In this document: one piece after another, positions 44,242-53,639 of the stretch
How positions within the stretch are numbered: position 1 is the first letter of the stretch
Layout of the letters: each line of letters opens with the position of its first letter
Assembly: GCF_009709575.1 (NCBI RefSeq)
Contig: NZ_WIXO01000001.1
Location: forward strand, 3,908,001 to 3,972,000
Source of the DNA: Streptomyces taklimakanensis
GTDB taxonomy: Bacteria > Actinomycetota > Actinomycetes > Streptomycetales > Streptomycetaceae
Length of the DNA stretch: 64,000 nt
Direction of reading: 5' to 3'
Made by a program: the position numbers and the translations under genes
Notes under the pieces: model-generated
Database searches by the model: none
What the model was told of the DNA's origin: nothing
What the model saw: the letters and a program-made list of their open reading frames with translations, nothing else

Positions 44242-45101
44242 GGCAGGGGGAAGCCGGCGTCCCGCAGGATGCGGCGGGCCGGTTCGGTGCCGAGCCAGGC
44301 GACGAGGTCGGCGGCCCGCCCGGGGTGCGGGGCGTCGGTCAACGGGGCCGCCGGGTAGCGCACGGTCGTGCCCTCGTCACCGGGGAGGGGGACGGAGTGG
44401 ACCTTTCCGCCGACCGCGTCCGTGACGTACACCAGCCCCGCGTCCGCCTCACCCAGCTCCACCTTGCTCAGTACGGCCCGCACGCTCGGCTCCCGGGAGG
44501 CCGGACGCACGGTGACGCCCTCCTCGTCCAGCAGCCGCTGCCCGTACCGGCCGGCGGGCACCTCGGGGGCGGCGAGCACGACCGTCAGGTCCCGGCGGGC
44601 GAGGTCCGCGAGCGAGTCGACGTCCAGGGGGTTGCCGGGGGCGGTGGCGATGGCGAGCCGGTTGCGGGCGATCACGGTGGACGGGCCCACCGCGTCCCCC
44701 AGCCCGTCCATGGTCTCGGTGTCGGCGGTGACGATCACGTCGGCGGGCGCTCCCTGCCGCACCTGTGCCGCCAGTTCCTGGGAGCCGGCGAAGGAGAGGC
44801 GCAGCCGTACGTCGGGGTGTTCTTCCTCGTACGCGGTGCCGGCCTCGGTGAGGACGTCGGTGAGGGAGGACGCGGCCAGCACCGTCACGGTCGTCCGGTC
44901 GCCACCGGTGCTGCCGAGGGCACCGCCCCCGCAGCCGGACGCCAGGAGGAGCGGTAGAGCCACCAGGGCGGCGGCGAGCCGGCGACGGACAGAGCCACGG
45001 ACGGAGCCACGGACGGAGCCACGGACGGAGCGACGGAGGGAACGCCGGGGGGCGCCGGGGCGCGCGGGGGGCACGGTCGTCGTCACGGCGGCCCGCCTCA
45101 C
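44238..45101 (-). CDS. modA: Molybdate-binding lipoprotein
   Basis: 287 residues. Lipobox LASGC places the lipid on Cys at about residue 58; ahead is an unusually long, basic N-tail with four RGSV-type repeats from a 12-bp tandem repeat. The mature part is Mod[16 protein letters not shown] with the oxyanion-binding Ser-Ser, [19 protein letters not shown], and YVTDAVGG. It captures molybdate (possibly tungstate). GTG start overlaps the upstream regulator by GTGA, which supports the long N-terminus. Confidence 0.9.
   Translation of the reverse strand: MRRAAVTTTVPPARPGAPRRSLRRSVRGSVRGSVRGSVRRRLAAALVALPLLLASGCGGGALGSTGGDRTTVTVLAASSLTDVLTEAGTAYEEEHPDVRLRLSFAGSQELAAQVRQGAPADVIVTADTETMDGLGDAVGPSTVIARNRLAIATAPGNPLDVDSLADLARRDLTVVLAAPEVPAGRYGQRLLDEEGVTVRPASREPSVRAVLSKVELGEADAGLVYVTDAVGGKVHSVPLPGDEGTTVRYPAAPLTDAPHPGRAADLVAWLGTEPARRILRDAGFPLP
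44989..45036. repeat. Four tandem 12-bp repeats in the modA 5' end
   Basis: Units ACGGAGCCACGG (first and last copy with a single change) encode the basic tail before the ModA signal peptide. Confidence 0.9.
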
Positions 45102-45496
45102 GCCCGGTCGACGTGCACGTTGGTGGCCTTCACCCGGGCCACGGCCTCCATGCCCACCGTCAGCCCCAGCTCCTCCACGGCCTCCCGGGTGACCAGGGAG
45201 ACCAGCCGGTGGGGGCCGGCCTGGATCTCGACCTGGGCCGCGACGTCGCCGAGCCTGACGGCGGTGACGATGCCGGGGAAGGAGTTGCGGACGCTGGTGT
45301 GCGACTCGCCGTCCTCGTCGCCCTCCCCGCCCGCGGCGAGCGCGACGGCGAAGGCCGCCAGGTCGTCTCCCGCCACCAGCCGCCTGCCGCCCTCGTCCCG
45401 GCGGGTGGGTAGCCGTCCGGCGTCCGCCCAGCGGCGCACCGTGTCGGCGCTGACACCGAGCAGCCGGGCGGCCCGGCCCATCGAATAGGAGCGCAT
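45098..45496 (-). CDS. HTH-TOBE molybdate-responsive regulator
   Basis: 132 residues. A MerR/excisionase-like DNA-binding region ([33 protein letters not shown]) is followed by one TOBE/Mop domain ([47 protein letters not shown]), which binds molybdate. It heads the operon regulator-modA-modB, with GTGA overlap. Likely represses or tunes molybdate uptake when cofactor is plentiful. ATG 45496 has no ribosome site and lies seven bases after a -10 box, consistent with a leaderless message. Confidence 0.88.
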   Translation of the reverse strand: MRSYSMGRAARLLGVSADTVRRWADAGRLPTRRDEGGRRLVAGDDLAAFAVALAAGGEGDEDGESHTSVRNSFPGIVTAVRLGDVAAQVEIQAGPHRLVSLVTREAVEELGLTVGMEAVARVKATNVHVDRA

Positions 45497-45503
45497 GTGC
45501 GAA

Positions 45504-45533
45504 ACGCTACGGTTCCACGGTTGGCAGACGCAA
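45504..45533 (-). promoter_or_regulatory. Candidate promoter of the mod operon
   Basis: On the minus strand TTGCGT (45533-45528), 18 bases, TAGCGT (45509-45504), then seven bases to the ATG. Consistent with a leaderless transcript. Confidence 0.5.
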
Positions 45534-45588
45534 GGCCGACCGCCCGGTTCGTGCCGCATCCGCGAGGCTCAAGGGGGCGGGCCCGTTC

Positions 45589-48294
45589 TCAGAGCGCCTT
45601 CCTGCGGGTCAGATGCGTGAAGGACAACCAGCCGGGCAGGACCGGCAGCCAGAACGTCATCAGCCGGAAGAGCAGGACCGCCGGGGTGGCGATCTCCTTC
45701 TCCAGCCCGAAGGCGATCAGCCCCGCGATCAGGGCCGCCTCCACCGCTCCCAGACCGCCCGGGGTGGGAGCGGCCGACCCCAGGGCGTTGCCCGCGAGGA
45801 AGACCACCGCGATGCTCGCGTAGCTCAGCTCGCCGCCGAACGCGCGCACCGACGCGTCCAGGCACAACACGAACGAGACCGTCAGCAGCAGCATCCCCCC
45901 GATGCCGCTGAGCAGCTTCTGCGGCCGCTGGACGACGTCCAGCATCCGCGGCACGACCCCCGCGAACAGCGCCCGCACCCGGTTCACCACGAACTTCCGC
46001 AGCGCCGGGACCGCCGTCACGATCAGGGACAGCACGGCCGCGGTCAGCAGTCCCGCGATGACCGTCCGGGACGGGGAGAGGGTCGGGGTGTGCTCGGTCC
46101 CCGTCAGGTAGCCGAAGGTCAGCAGCAGCACGATGTGGCTGCCCAGGCCGAAGAGCTGGGACGCGCCGACGCTGGCGACCGCGTGGCCGGGACGGACGCC
46201 GGCGCGCTGCAGGAAGCGGGTGTTGAGAGCGACGCCGCCGACCGCGGCGGGAGCCACCAGCTTGACGAAGGAGCCGGCCACCTGGGCGGCCACCGTGCGC
46301 GGGAACGACACCTTCTCGGGCACGAAGCCCAGCAGGCTCAGCGCCGCCGCGACGTAGGTCAGGGCGGAGAAGAGCAGCGAGGCGGTCACCCAGCCCCAGT
46401 TCGCGCCGCCGATGACGTGCCGGAAGTCGACGTGGGTGAGCTGCGACAGCAGGAAGTAGGCGGCGAAGGCGCCGGCGATGAAGCTGACCAGCGTGCGCGG
46501 CCTGACCCGCTCCAACCGGGCCGGCTGCATCGGCGCCTGCGGACGGATCAGCAGCACCTGCCGGCGGATCTGCGAGAGCAGGTCCTCCTCGCGCGCCTCC
46601 TCCAGCGCCTCCATGACGGCCTGCTTCTCGGCGTTCTTCTCCGCCCGCAGCGACCGACGGTCGCCCGGCCGGCCCCGGCCCTCGGGATGGCGCAGCTCCC
46701 GGCTGTGGCGGGAGGCCTCGATGGCCGCCTCCCGCTCGTGCCGCGCCCGCTCCTTGCCCAGCTTGCGCAGGGTGGCGCGGGTGCCGCGGCTGAGGGCGAT
46801 CGGCTGGAGGAGGGGGAGACTGTCGGCCACCGCGTCCGGGCCGAGCACCTCCACCGCCGCCGCCACCGAGCGTTCGGCACCGACGCGCAACCCGAAGGTG
46901 GTCAGCAACTGGGCCACGTCCATCCGCAGCACCAGGTCGCCCGCCGCGATCTCGCCGCCGCTGAGGTCGGTGAGGAAGACCGCGCCGGAACGGTCCACCA
47001 GCAGGGCGTCGTCCTCCAGCCGTCGGTGGGCGATCCGCCGCGACTGGATGGCCCTGACCTGTTCCCAGGCCGCGCGCATCAGCTCGTCGGTGATCTCCCG
47101 GTCCGACAGGGTGTTCAGACAGCGCCCGTCGATGTGCTCGTAGACGAGCATCACCGCGTCGGGGCCCAGCTCGGAGGTGGCGATCAACCGGGGAGCGTTG
47201 GCCCCGGCGGCGATGGCCGCGTACGCCAGCAGCGCCTCCTGCTCCAGGGCCTGGCGCAGCGACTGGAGGCTGCGGCGCTGGGTGATGCCGCGCAGCGCCA
47301 GTCGGCGCCAGGCGCGGTAGAAGTAGCCGTGCGCCTGTTGTTCGCGGTCCACCACGGTGACGTCCAGCGGCGGACCGTCCTCCAGGGTGACCAGGTAGCG
47401 GCGGCTGCGCTCGGTCTGGTCGCTCCGCTCGGCCTCGGGCGGGTCCTCGCGCAGCGCCCGTACGGGGGCGAAGCCGACGCGCCGCAGCCCGGCCATCAGG
47501 GTCTGGCCGGTGGGGCGGACGTTGGGGGAGCCGACCGCGTAGAGCGTGCCGTAGGCGACCGTCCAGCCGATCAGCACGGTGACCAGGATCGAGAACGGCG
47601 TGGTGTAGCCGCCGACCAGCACCGCGAAGGCGTCCAGCAGCAGCACGACCCACAGCAGGACGCGCCAGCGGGGGCGGCGGGCCATGCCGACGGCCGTCAT
47701 GTAGGCGATGACGGGGGCGAGGTAGCCGTGCACCGGATCGGTGAGCCCACCGCCGGGGGCCGGGTTGATCAGGGCGTCCCGGACGGAGGAGGGGGCCGCC
47801 TCGGCCACCCACAGATCGGTGACGAGCGACACACCGTGCGCCAACACGGCGGCGAGCACGCCGTCGGCGATGCGCAGTCCGTCCCGTTTGACCAACCGCT
47901 CGATGGCGAAGGCGACCGGCACGATCAGCACGGCGACGCTGGAGGCGAACCCGGCGAAGCGGATCAGCAGCAGCGGGGCCTGGCCGGCGCCCTTGTCGAT
48001 GTCCTGTTCCAGGCCCGCGGTGGTGCCGTGGGCGAAGGCGGCGATGGTCAGTACGACGGCGATGCCGAGGACGCCGAGCAGCAGCCGCACCAGATCGGAG
48101 GGGCGGTGCACCCGGGCGGGGAGGATCGGCTCGTCACCCTCCAGGTGCTCCGGTCCCGGAGCGGCCGGGGTGGCCGGCGGCTTTCCGAAGTCGCCTGTTC
48201 CGCCCGGTCGGCGCAAGGGGGCGGTGGAGCGGGGCCCCTCCCTCGGGGGGCCGTCGCCCTGCTGTTCCTCGGTCTCTCTTCGGTCCCGTATCAC
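45589..48294 (-). CDS. Large membrane protein: kinase-like domain fused to LPG-synthase-type flippase domain
   Basis: 901 residues. The N-terminal third has several membrane helices (residues 65-260). A soluble kinase-like region (about 330-560) reads LVYEHIDGRCLNT and IAHRRLEDDALLV, TDLSGGE: the catalytic Asp of HxD and the Asn are missing, so this looks like a pseudokinase. A basic helical linker leads to the LPG-synthase TM/flippase domain (about 625-895, with PAAVGGVALNTRFLQRAGV and PTPGGLGAVEAAL). It may flip a lipid-linked precursor. No ATG; GTG start. Mod operon follows on the same strand. Confidence 0.85.
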   Translation of the reverse strand: MIRDRRETEEQQGDGPPREGPRSTAPLRRPGGTGDFGKPPATPAAPGPEHLEGDEPILPARVHRPSDLVRLLLGVLGIAVVLTIAAFAHGTTAGLEQDIDKGAGQAPLLLIRFAGFASSVAVLIVPVAFAIERLVKRDGLRIADGVLAAVLAHGVSLVTDLWVAEAAPSSVRDALINPAPGGGLTDPVHGYLAPVIAYMTAVGMARRPRWRVLLWVVLLLDAFAVLVGGYTTPFSILVTVLIGWTVAYGTLYAVGSPNVRPTGQTLMAGLRRVGFAPVRALREDPPEAERSDQTERSRRYLVTLEDGPPLDVTVVDREQQAHGYFYRAWRRLALRGITQRRSLQSLRQALEQEALLAYAAIAAGANAPRLIATSELGPDAVMLVYEHIDGRCLNTLSDREITDELMRAAWEQVRAIQSRRIAHRRLEDDALLVDRSGAVFLTDLSGGEIAAGDLVLRMDVAQLLTTFGLRVGAERSVAAAVEVLGPDAVADSLPLLQPIALSRGTRATLRKLGKERARHEREAAIEASRHSRELRHPEGRGRPGDRRSLRAEKNAEKQAVMEALEEAREEDLLSQIRRQVLLIRPQAPMQPARLERVRPRTLVSFIAGAFAAYFLLSQLTHVDFRHVIGGANWGWVTASLLFSALTYVAAALSLLGFVPEKVSFPRTVAAQVAGSFVKLVAPAAVGGVALNTRFLQRAGVRPGHAVASVGASQLFGLGSHIVLLLTFGYLTGTEHTPTLSPSRTVIAGLLTAAVLSLIVTAVPALRKFVVNRVRALFAGVVPRMLDVVQRPQKLLSGIGGMLLLTVSFVLCLDASVRAFGGELSYASIAVVFLAGNALGSAAPTPGGLGAVEAALIAGLIAFGLEKEIATPAVLLFRLMTFWLPVLPGWLSFTHLTRRKAL

Positions 48295-48506
48295 CTGTCA
48301 CCGCCGGGACGATGGTGGCACGAGGGGGTGGCGGGCCGGTGTGCGAGGTCGCTTTTCTCCGTGGAAAGCGGGCTTTGAGCGTGTCGTGGGCATCTTTGCG
48401 CGCCGGGGCGTGACGTCCCCGGCGAATCCGCCGGCGAACCCGCCGGCGGGGACGTCGGGCGCGGGGGCGCCGACCCCGGAGCGGGGCGCCGGCGGCATGG
48501 GGCACC

Positions 48507-48860
48507 ATGGCCGCCATGAGCGGTCCCGTCGGCGAGTTGCCGGAGTACGCGGAGAAGGTGCTGACCGTGGTGGAGCGCATCCCACCGGGCCGGGTGATGA
48601 CGTACGGCGACATCGCCGAGTGGCTGGAGGAGGGCGGTCCGCGGCAGGTGGGCCGGGTGATGGCGCTCTACGGCGGCACGGTCCCCTGGTGGCGCGTGGT
48701 GCGGGCCGGTGGACTGCCACCGGTCTGCCACGAGGGGCGCGCGCTGACCCACTACCGCCGGGAGGGCACCCCGTTGCGCGGCGGCGCGACGGAGGGTGAC
48801 CCGCGCTCCGTGCGGATCGACATGCGCCGGGCCCGCTGGGACGGGGCCGGGAACGACTGA
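48507..48860 (+). CDS. Alkyltransferase-like protein (MGMT paralogue lacking the active Cys)
   Basis: 117 residues. It has the MGMT DNA-binding fold (PPGRVMTYGDIAEWL, Arg finger, VGRVMA), but the active-site PCHR is PWWR (residues 60-63), so Trp replaces the alkyl-accepting Cys. Such ATL proteins bind alkylated bases and hand them to nucleotide-excision repair. Homologous in place to Rv3204. It precedes adnA by 269 bases on the same strand. Alternative start ATG 48516. Confidence 0.88.
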   Translation: MAAMSGPVGELPEYAEKVLTVVERIPPGRVMTYGDIAEWLEEGGPRQVGRVMALYGGTVPWWRVVRAGGLPPVCHEGRALTHYRREGTPLRGGATEGDPRSVRIDMRRARWDGAGND

Positions 48861-49129
48861 CGCGCCCCCCGGCACGCCTCCCGGCGCACCCCCCGACGAG
48901 CCGCCGGCCGCGCGGACGGCCGATCCGGCGGACGGGGGCGCGTACGGCACACCGGGCGTCCTCGGCGCCCCGGACACAGGAATCCTCACATTCACCAGCT
49001 TCCGTCATGCCGGTACCGTCCGTGCGACGCACCGTCCGAAAGGGGCACGAAGGGGACGGGCTGCGTCCCGGCAGTCGACTGGCGTACCGTCTGCACCATC
49101 CAGCACAGCGACCAGGACCGGCGATCCAC

Positions 49130-52100
49130 GTGAGCTCCTCCCTCGAATCCGACACGTACCGACTGGTGCGCGACCTGCCCGGTCCGGTGTGCCCCCCTGC
49201 ACTGGACGCACACCAGCGCGCGGTGGTTGAGCACACCGACGGGCCGCTGCTGGTCCTCGCGGGCCCCGGCACCGGCAAGACCACCACGCTGGTGGAGTCC
49301 GTCGTCGAGAGGCTGCGGCGCGGCACCGACCCGGAACGCGTCCTCGTGCTCACCTTCGGGCGCAGGGCCGCGGTCGAGCTGCGGGACCGGATGGCCACCC
49401 GGTTGACGGGCGCCGCCCCGCGGGCCCCCCAGATCACGACGTTCCACTCGTACTGCTACGCACTGGTCCGCGCCCACCAGGACGCCGACCTGTTCGCCGA
49501 GCCGCTGCGCCTGCTGTCCGGCCCCGAGCAGGACCTGCGCATCCGCGAGCTGCTGGCCGGGCAGGCCGCCCTGGAGGACTCCGGACGCGGCCGGGCCGGA
49601 TGGCCCGACGAGCTGCGCGCCTGCCTGACCACCCGCGGCTTCGCCGACGAGCTGCGGGCGGTGCTGGCCCGCAGCCGGGAACTGGGCCTGGAGCCGGACG
49701 CCCTGGCCGCCTTCGCCCGCCGCGCCGGCCGCCCCGACTGGCGGGCCGCCGCGGCCTTCATGGCCGAGTACCTGGACGTCCTGGACCTCCAGGGCGTCCT
49801 CGACTACGCCGAGCTGGTGCACCGGGCCGTGCTGCTCGCCGAACGCGACGAGGTCGGGGCGCGGCTGGCCGCCCGGTACGACGCGATCTACGTCGACGAG
49901 TACCAGGACACCGACCCGGCGCAGGTGCGGCTGCTGCGCGCGCTGGCCGGCGACGGGCGCACCCTGGTCGTCTTCGGCGACCCCGACCAGTCGATCTACG
50001 CGTTCCGCGGTTCGGACGTGAACGGCATCCTCGACTTCCCGCAGCGGTTCCGGCGCCGCGACGGCGCGCCCGCGCCGGTCGCGGTGCTGCGCACCAGCCG
50101 TCGTTCCGCCTCGACCGTTCTGGAGGCCACCCGGCGGCTGACCACCCGCATGCCGCTCACCCGGCTTCCGGCCGAGGCCGTCCGCGCCCACCGCGAGTTG
50201 TCCGCTGTGCGGGAGGGCGGCCGGGTGGAGGTGTACACCTACCCGACCCCGGGCGTGGAGCTGGACAACATCGCCGACCTGCTGCGCCGTGCCCACCTGG
50301 AGGAGGGCGTCCCGTGGCGGGAGATGGCGGTGCTGGTGCGGGCCGGTCACCGCACGCTCCCCTCGGTGCGGCGCGCGCTGACCTCGGCGGGCGTCCCCGT
50401 GGAGTCGGACGGCGACGACGTGCCGCTGCGCCACGAGCCGGCCGTCGCACCGCTGCTGACGGCGCTGCGCGTGGTGGCGCGGGCCGCCGCGCTCGACACC
50501 TCCGGCGCCCCGGACACGTCCGACACCGCGACCGAGGAGTCCGACGGCCGCTGGATCGACGTGGAGACCGCGCTCACCCTGCTGACCTCACCGCTGGGCG
50601 GCATGGACGGAGCCGCCCTGCGCCGGCTGGGCCGCGCCCTGCGCGAGGAGGAGCGCGCCGCGGGTCGCGCCGTCCCTCGCCCCTCGGACGAACTGCTCGC
50701 CGAGGCGCTGGCCGAGCCCGAGCGGCTGGCGGCGCACGATCCCTCCCACGCGCGTGGTGCCCGGGAACTCGGCCTGTTGCTGCGCAGGACGCGCGAGGCA
50801 CTGGTGGAGGGCGCCACGGCCGAGGAAGCGCTGTGGACGCTGTGGAACGGCACCTCCTGGCCGGACCGGCTGGAGCGGGCCGCCCTGCGCGGCGGACCGG
50901 CCGGCCGCAACGCCGACCGCGACCTGGACGCCGTCTGCGCGCTGTTCGCCGCCGCCGCCCGGGCCGAGGAACGCGTCGGCGGGCGCGGCGCCCTCAACTT
51001 CCTGGAGGAGTTGGACGCCCAGGACATCGCCGGCGACACCATCGCCCCCCGCGCGCTGCGCCCCGACGCCGTGCGGCTGATGACCGCGCACCGTTCCAAG
51101 GGACTCCAGCGGCGACTGGTGGTCGTCGCCGGGGTGCAGGAGGGGCTCTGGCCGGACCTGCGACGCCGCGGTTCCCTGCTGGAGCCCGACCGCATAGGCC
51201 GCGACGGGCTGGCCGAACCGCTCACACCGGGCGCGATGCTGGCCGAGGAGCGCCGGTTGTTCTACGTGGCGGCCACCCGCGCCGCCGACCGTCTGGTCGT
51301 CACCGCCGTCCGGGCCGCCGCGGAGGACGGCGACCAGCCCTCACGCTTCCTGACCGAACTCGGCGTCGAGCCCAGGGACGTCACCGGACGGCCGCCCCGC
51401 CCGCTGTCGGCGGCCGCCCTGGTCGCCGAGCTGCGCGCCACCACCGTCGACCCCGACGCCTCCCCGGCGCTGCGCGAGGCCGCCGCCCGCCGGCTGGCCC
51501 GGCTGGCCGCGCTGCGCGACGACGACGGGGGTGTCCTCGTCCCCGCCGCCCACCCACAGCGCTGGTGGGGGTTGTACGAGCCGACCCGCTCGGCGGTGCC
51601 GCTGCGCGACCGGGACAAACCCGTCACCCTCTCGGGCAGCGCCCTGCACCAACTGTCCGAGGCCTGTTCGCTCCAGTGGTTCCTGGGCCGTGAGGTGAAG
51701 GCCGAGCCGCCCTCCTCCGCCGCCCAGGGCTTCGGCAACGTGGTGCACGTGCTGGCCGACGAGGTCGCCTCCGGAGGTACCCCGGCCGACCTGTCCGTGC
51801 TGCTGGAGCGGCTGGACACGGTGTGGGACTCGCTCGCCTTCGAGGCGCCCTGGAAGTCGCGGCAGGAGAGGGAGAACGCGCGCGCCGCGCTGGAGCGCTT
51901 CCTGCGCTGGCACGTGATGGAGCGTGACCTCGGACGCGAGACGATCGCCACCGAGCACGGCTTCGACGTGACGCTGGAGGCGGGTGGCCACCGGGTCCGC
52001 GTCCGCGGCACCGTGGACCGCGTCGAGCGCGGGCCCGACGGTCGGGCGTACGTCGTCGACTTCAAGACCGGGAAGAACAAGCCGACCGCCGCCGAGGTCG

Positions 52101-52453
52101 AGCGCCATCCCCAACTGGCCGTCTACCAACTCGCGGTCCGCGAGGGCGCCCTCGACGACGTGGACGCCCCCGAGGGCGCTGGGGGAGGCCGGCTGGAGCC
52201 GGGGGGCGCGGAACTGGTCCAGTTGCGGATCGGGGCGCCGAAGAAGGAGGGCGGCGACGCGCTCCCGGCCGTGCAGCGGCAACGGGCCCTGGGCGAGGAC
52301 GGGAACGGCGAGTGGGTCGGGGAGTTGCTGGCCGACGCCGCCGGTCGCGTCCTGGACGAGCGGTTCACACCCTCCCCGGGACGGCACTGCGGCACCTGCT
52401 CCTTCCGCGGGGCGTGCAGCGCGCGGCCCGAGGGGCGCCACGTCGTGGAGTGA
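49130..52453 (+). CDS. adnA: AdnA: helicase-nuclease subunit of the AdnAB complex
   Basis: 1107 residues. A UvrD-like SF1 motor: Walker A AGPGTGKTT (44-52), VDEYQDTDPAQ, GDPDQSIYAFRG, and motif VI VAATRAADRLV. The C-terminal RecB-like nuclease has VDFKTGK (976-982) and iron-sulfur cysteines C846, C1087, C1090 and C1096. AdnA and AdnB together resect double-strand breaks in actinobacteria in place of RecBCD/AddAB. Start at GTG 49130; the frame is open further upstream to 49007 but the extra 41 residues are composition-biased. The partner gene is separated by a lipoprotein gene. Confidence 0.93.
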   Translation: MSSSLESDTYRLVRDLPGPVCPPALDAHQRAVVEHTDGPLLVLAGPGTGKTTTLVESVVERLRRGTDPERVLVLTFGRRAAVELRDRMATRLTGAAPRAPQITTFHSYCYALVRAHQDADLFAEPLRLLSGPEQDLRIRELLAGQAALEDSGRGRAGWPDELRACLTTRGFADELRAVLARSRELGLEPDALAAFARRAGRPDWRAAAAFMAEYLDVLDLQGVLDYAELVHRAVLLAERDEVGARLAARYDAIYVDEYQDTDPAQVRLLRALAGDGRTLVVFGDPDQSIYAFRGSDVNGILDFPQRFRRRDGAPAPVAVLRTSRRSASTVLEATRRLTTRMPLTRLPAEAVRAHRELSAVREGGRVEVYTYPTPGVELDNIADLLRRAHLEEGVPWREMAVLVRAGHRTLPSVRRALTSAGVPVESDGDDVPLRHEPAVAPLLTALRVVARAAALDTSGAPDTSDTATEESDGRWIDVETALTLLTSPLGGMDGAALRRLGRALREEERAAGRAVPRPSDELLAEALAEPERLAAHDPSHARGARELGLLLRRTREALVEGATAEEALWTLWNGTSWPDRLERAALRGGPAGRNADRDLDAVCALFAAAARAEERVGGRGALNFLEELDAQDIAGDTIAPRALRPDAVRLMTAHRSKGLQRRLVVVAGVQEGLWPDLRRRGSLLEPDRIGRDGLAEPLTPGAMLAEERRLFYVAATRAADRLVVTAVRAAAEDGDQPSRFLTELGVEPRDVTGRPPRPLSAAALVAELRATTVDPDASPALREAAARRLARLAALRDDDGGVLVPAAHPQRWWGLYEPTRSAVPLRDRDKPVTLSGSALHQLSEACSLQWFLGREVKAEPPSSAAQGFGNVVHVLADEVASGGTPADLSVLLERLDTVWDSLAFEAPWKSRQERENARAALERFLRWHVMERDLGRETIATEHGFDVTLEAGGHRVRVRGTVDRVERGPDGRAYVVDFKTGKNKPTAAEVERHPQLAVYQLAVREGALDDVDAPEGAGGGRLEPGGAELVQLRIGAPKKEGGDALPAVQRQRALGEDGNGEWVGELLADAAGRVLDERFTPSPGRHCGTCSFRGACSARPEGRHVVE

Positions 52454-52460
52454 GGAGCGG

Positions 52461-52520
52461 GGCCGGGCGGAACCGGGCGGGGCCGGACGGAGCCGGACGG
52501 AGCCGGGCGGGGCCGGGGAA
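52461..52520. repeat. Tandem 10-bp repeat, six copies
   Basis: Consecutive units GGCCGGGCGG / AACCGGGCGG / GGCCGGACGG / AGCCGGACGG / AGCCGGGCGG / GGCCGGGGAA directly after the adnA stop. No coding role; marks the left edge of the lipoprotein insert. Confidence 0.9.
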
Positions 52521-52622
52521 CCGGCTGTCGGTGCCCTGTGGTCCCATGGTGCGACGGCACCGCGGGGAAGGCGCGGGGAGAGCGCGGGCAAGGCGCGGAG
52601 CACGGGGAGGCGGGGAGTGGTC

Positions 52623-53486
52623 GTGAGGAAGGGCGCCCTGGCGGCGTTGACGGCGCTGGCGGTCTGCGCGTCGGTCGCGGGAGTGACGGGCTGTTCGAAC
52701 GGCGGTGTGCCACGGCCGGACGGGGAGCTCCCGCTGGGGCTCGGCGGGACGCCTTCGGCGAAGGCCCCGGACACCGGCGACGGCGGTACGGACACGGCGG
52801 ACCTCCCGGACGGCGGGAGCGGCCCCACCGCGCCGGCGGACCGCTCCGCGGCCGAGATAGCCGAGGCGATGTCCGAGGCGATGGACGGCCTGCGGTCGCT
52901 GCGGATCACCGGGAGCCTCACCGACGGCGGCGAGCGGATGGGCGTCGACATGGTGCTCACCGACGACGGCCGGTGCTCCGGGTCGATGACGGTGAACGGC
53001 GGCACCGTCGAGATCGTCGGCACGGACGAGCGGATGTACCTGAAGGGCGACGAGCGGTTCTGGAAGGGCCTCGACGGCGGAGCCCCCGGGGGGCAGGGCG
53101 CCGTCGAGATCCTGGAGGGCCGGTGGATCGACGCCGGGGACCGCGGGTCCGACGGCGACTTCGAGGGGTTCTGCGACCTCGCCGGTTTCCTGGAGGCGAC
53201 GGGCGTCTCCGACACCTCCAGGGTGACCAAGGGCGAACCGACGCGGATCAACGGTCGGGAGACGGTCCCGCTGATCGAGCGGAACGGCCGTGAGACCACC
53301 ACCGGCTACGTCGCCAACGACCCCGACGAGCCGTACCTGCTGCGGATGGAGAACGAGGGCGGGGACGAGCCCGGTGTGATGGACTTCACCGATCACGACG
53401 AGGAGGTCGAGATAGAGGGGCCCGATCCCTCCGAGGTCCTGGATCCGGGCGACATGGGGAACCGAGGGCCGACGGAGAACGTCTGA
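52623..53486 (+). CDS. Lipoprotein between adnA and adnB
   Basis: 287 residues. Short signal peptide with lipobox VTGC (lipid on C24). After a Gly/Pro/Asp-rich spacer to about residue 75, the domain repeats a beta pattern (RSLRITGSLTDGGERMGVDMVL; MYLKGDERFWKGL) as in the lipoprotein at 21930-22694, with two Cys (GRCSG, GFCDL) that could form a disulfide. Acidic C-tail. GTG 52623 has GGGGAG five bases upstream. No link to DNA repair is evident. Confidence 0.8.
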   Translation: MRKGALAALTALAVCASVAGVTGCSNGGVPRPDGELPLGLGGTPSAKAPDTGDGGTDTADLPDGGSGPTAPADRSAAEIAEAMSEAMDGLRSLRITGSLTDGGERMGVDMVLTDDGRCSGSMTVNGGTVEIVGTDERMYLKGDERFWKGLDGGAPGGQGAVEILEGRWIDAGDRGSDGDFEGFCDLAGFLEATGVSDTSRVTKGEPTRINGRETVPLIERNGRETTTGYVANDPDEPYLLRMENEGGDEPGVMDFTDHDEEVEIEGPDPSEVLDPGDMGNRGPTENV

Positions 53487-53639
53487 CCCGGCACCGCCGC
53501 CCGCCGGCACCGGAGTTGACGGGGCGTCGCCCTCCCGGAACGGCCGCTCCCGGCGGTCGGTCCGGGGCCCGTCGGCGCCGCCCGGCGCGGTCCGCCGTCC
53601 ACCGCGCCGCGACGACTGTCGGCGCGGCGCGCTAGCGTC

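Noticed and set aside
45613-48378. A 921-codon open frame on the plus strand
   Set aside because: Antisense to the flippase/pseudokinase gene, made of Gln/Arg/Gly runs, no domain.
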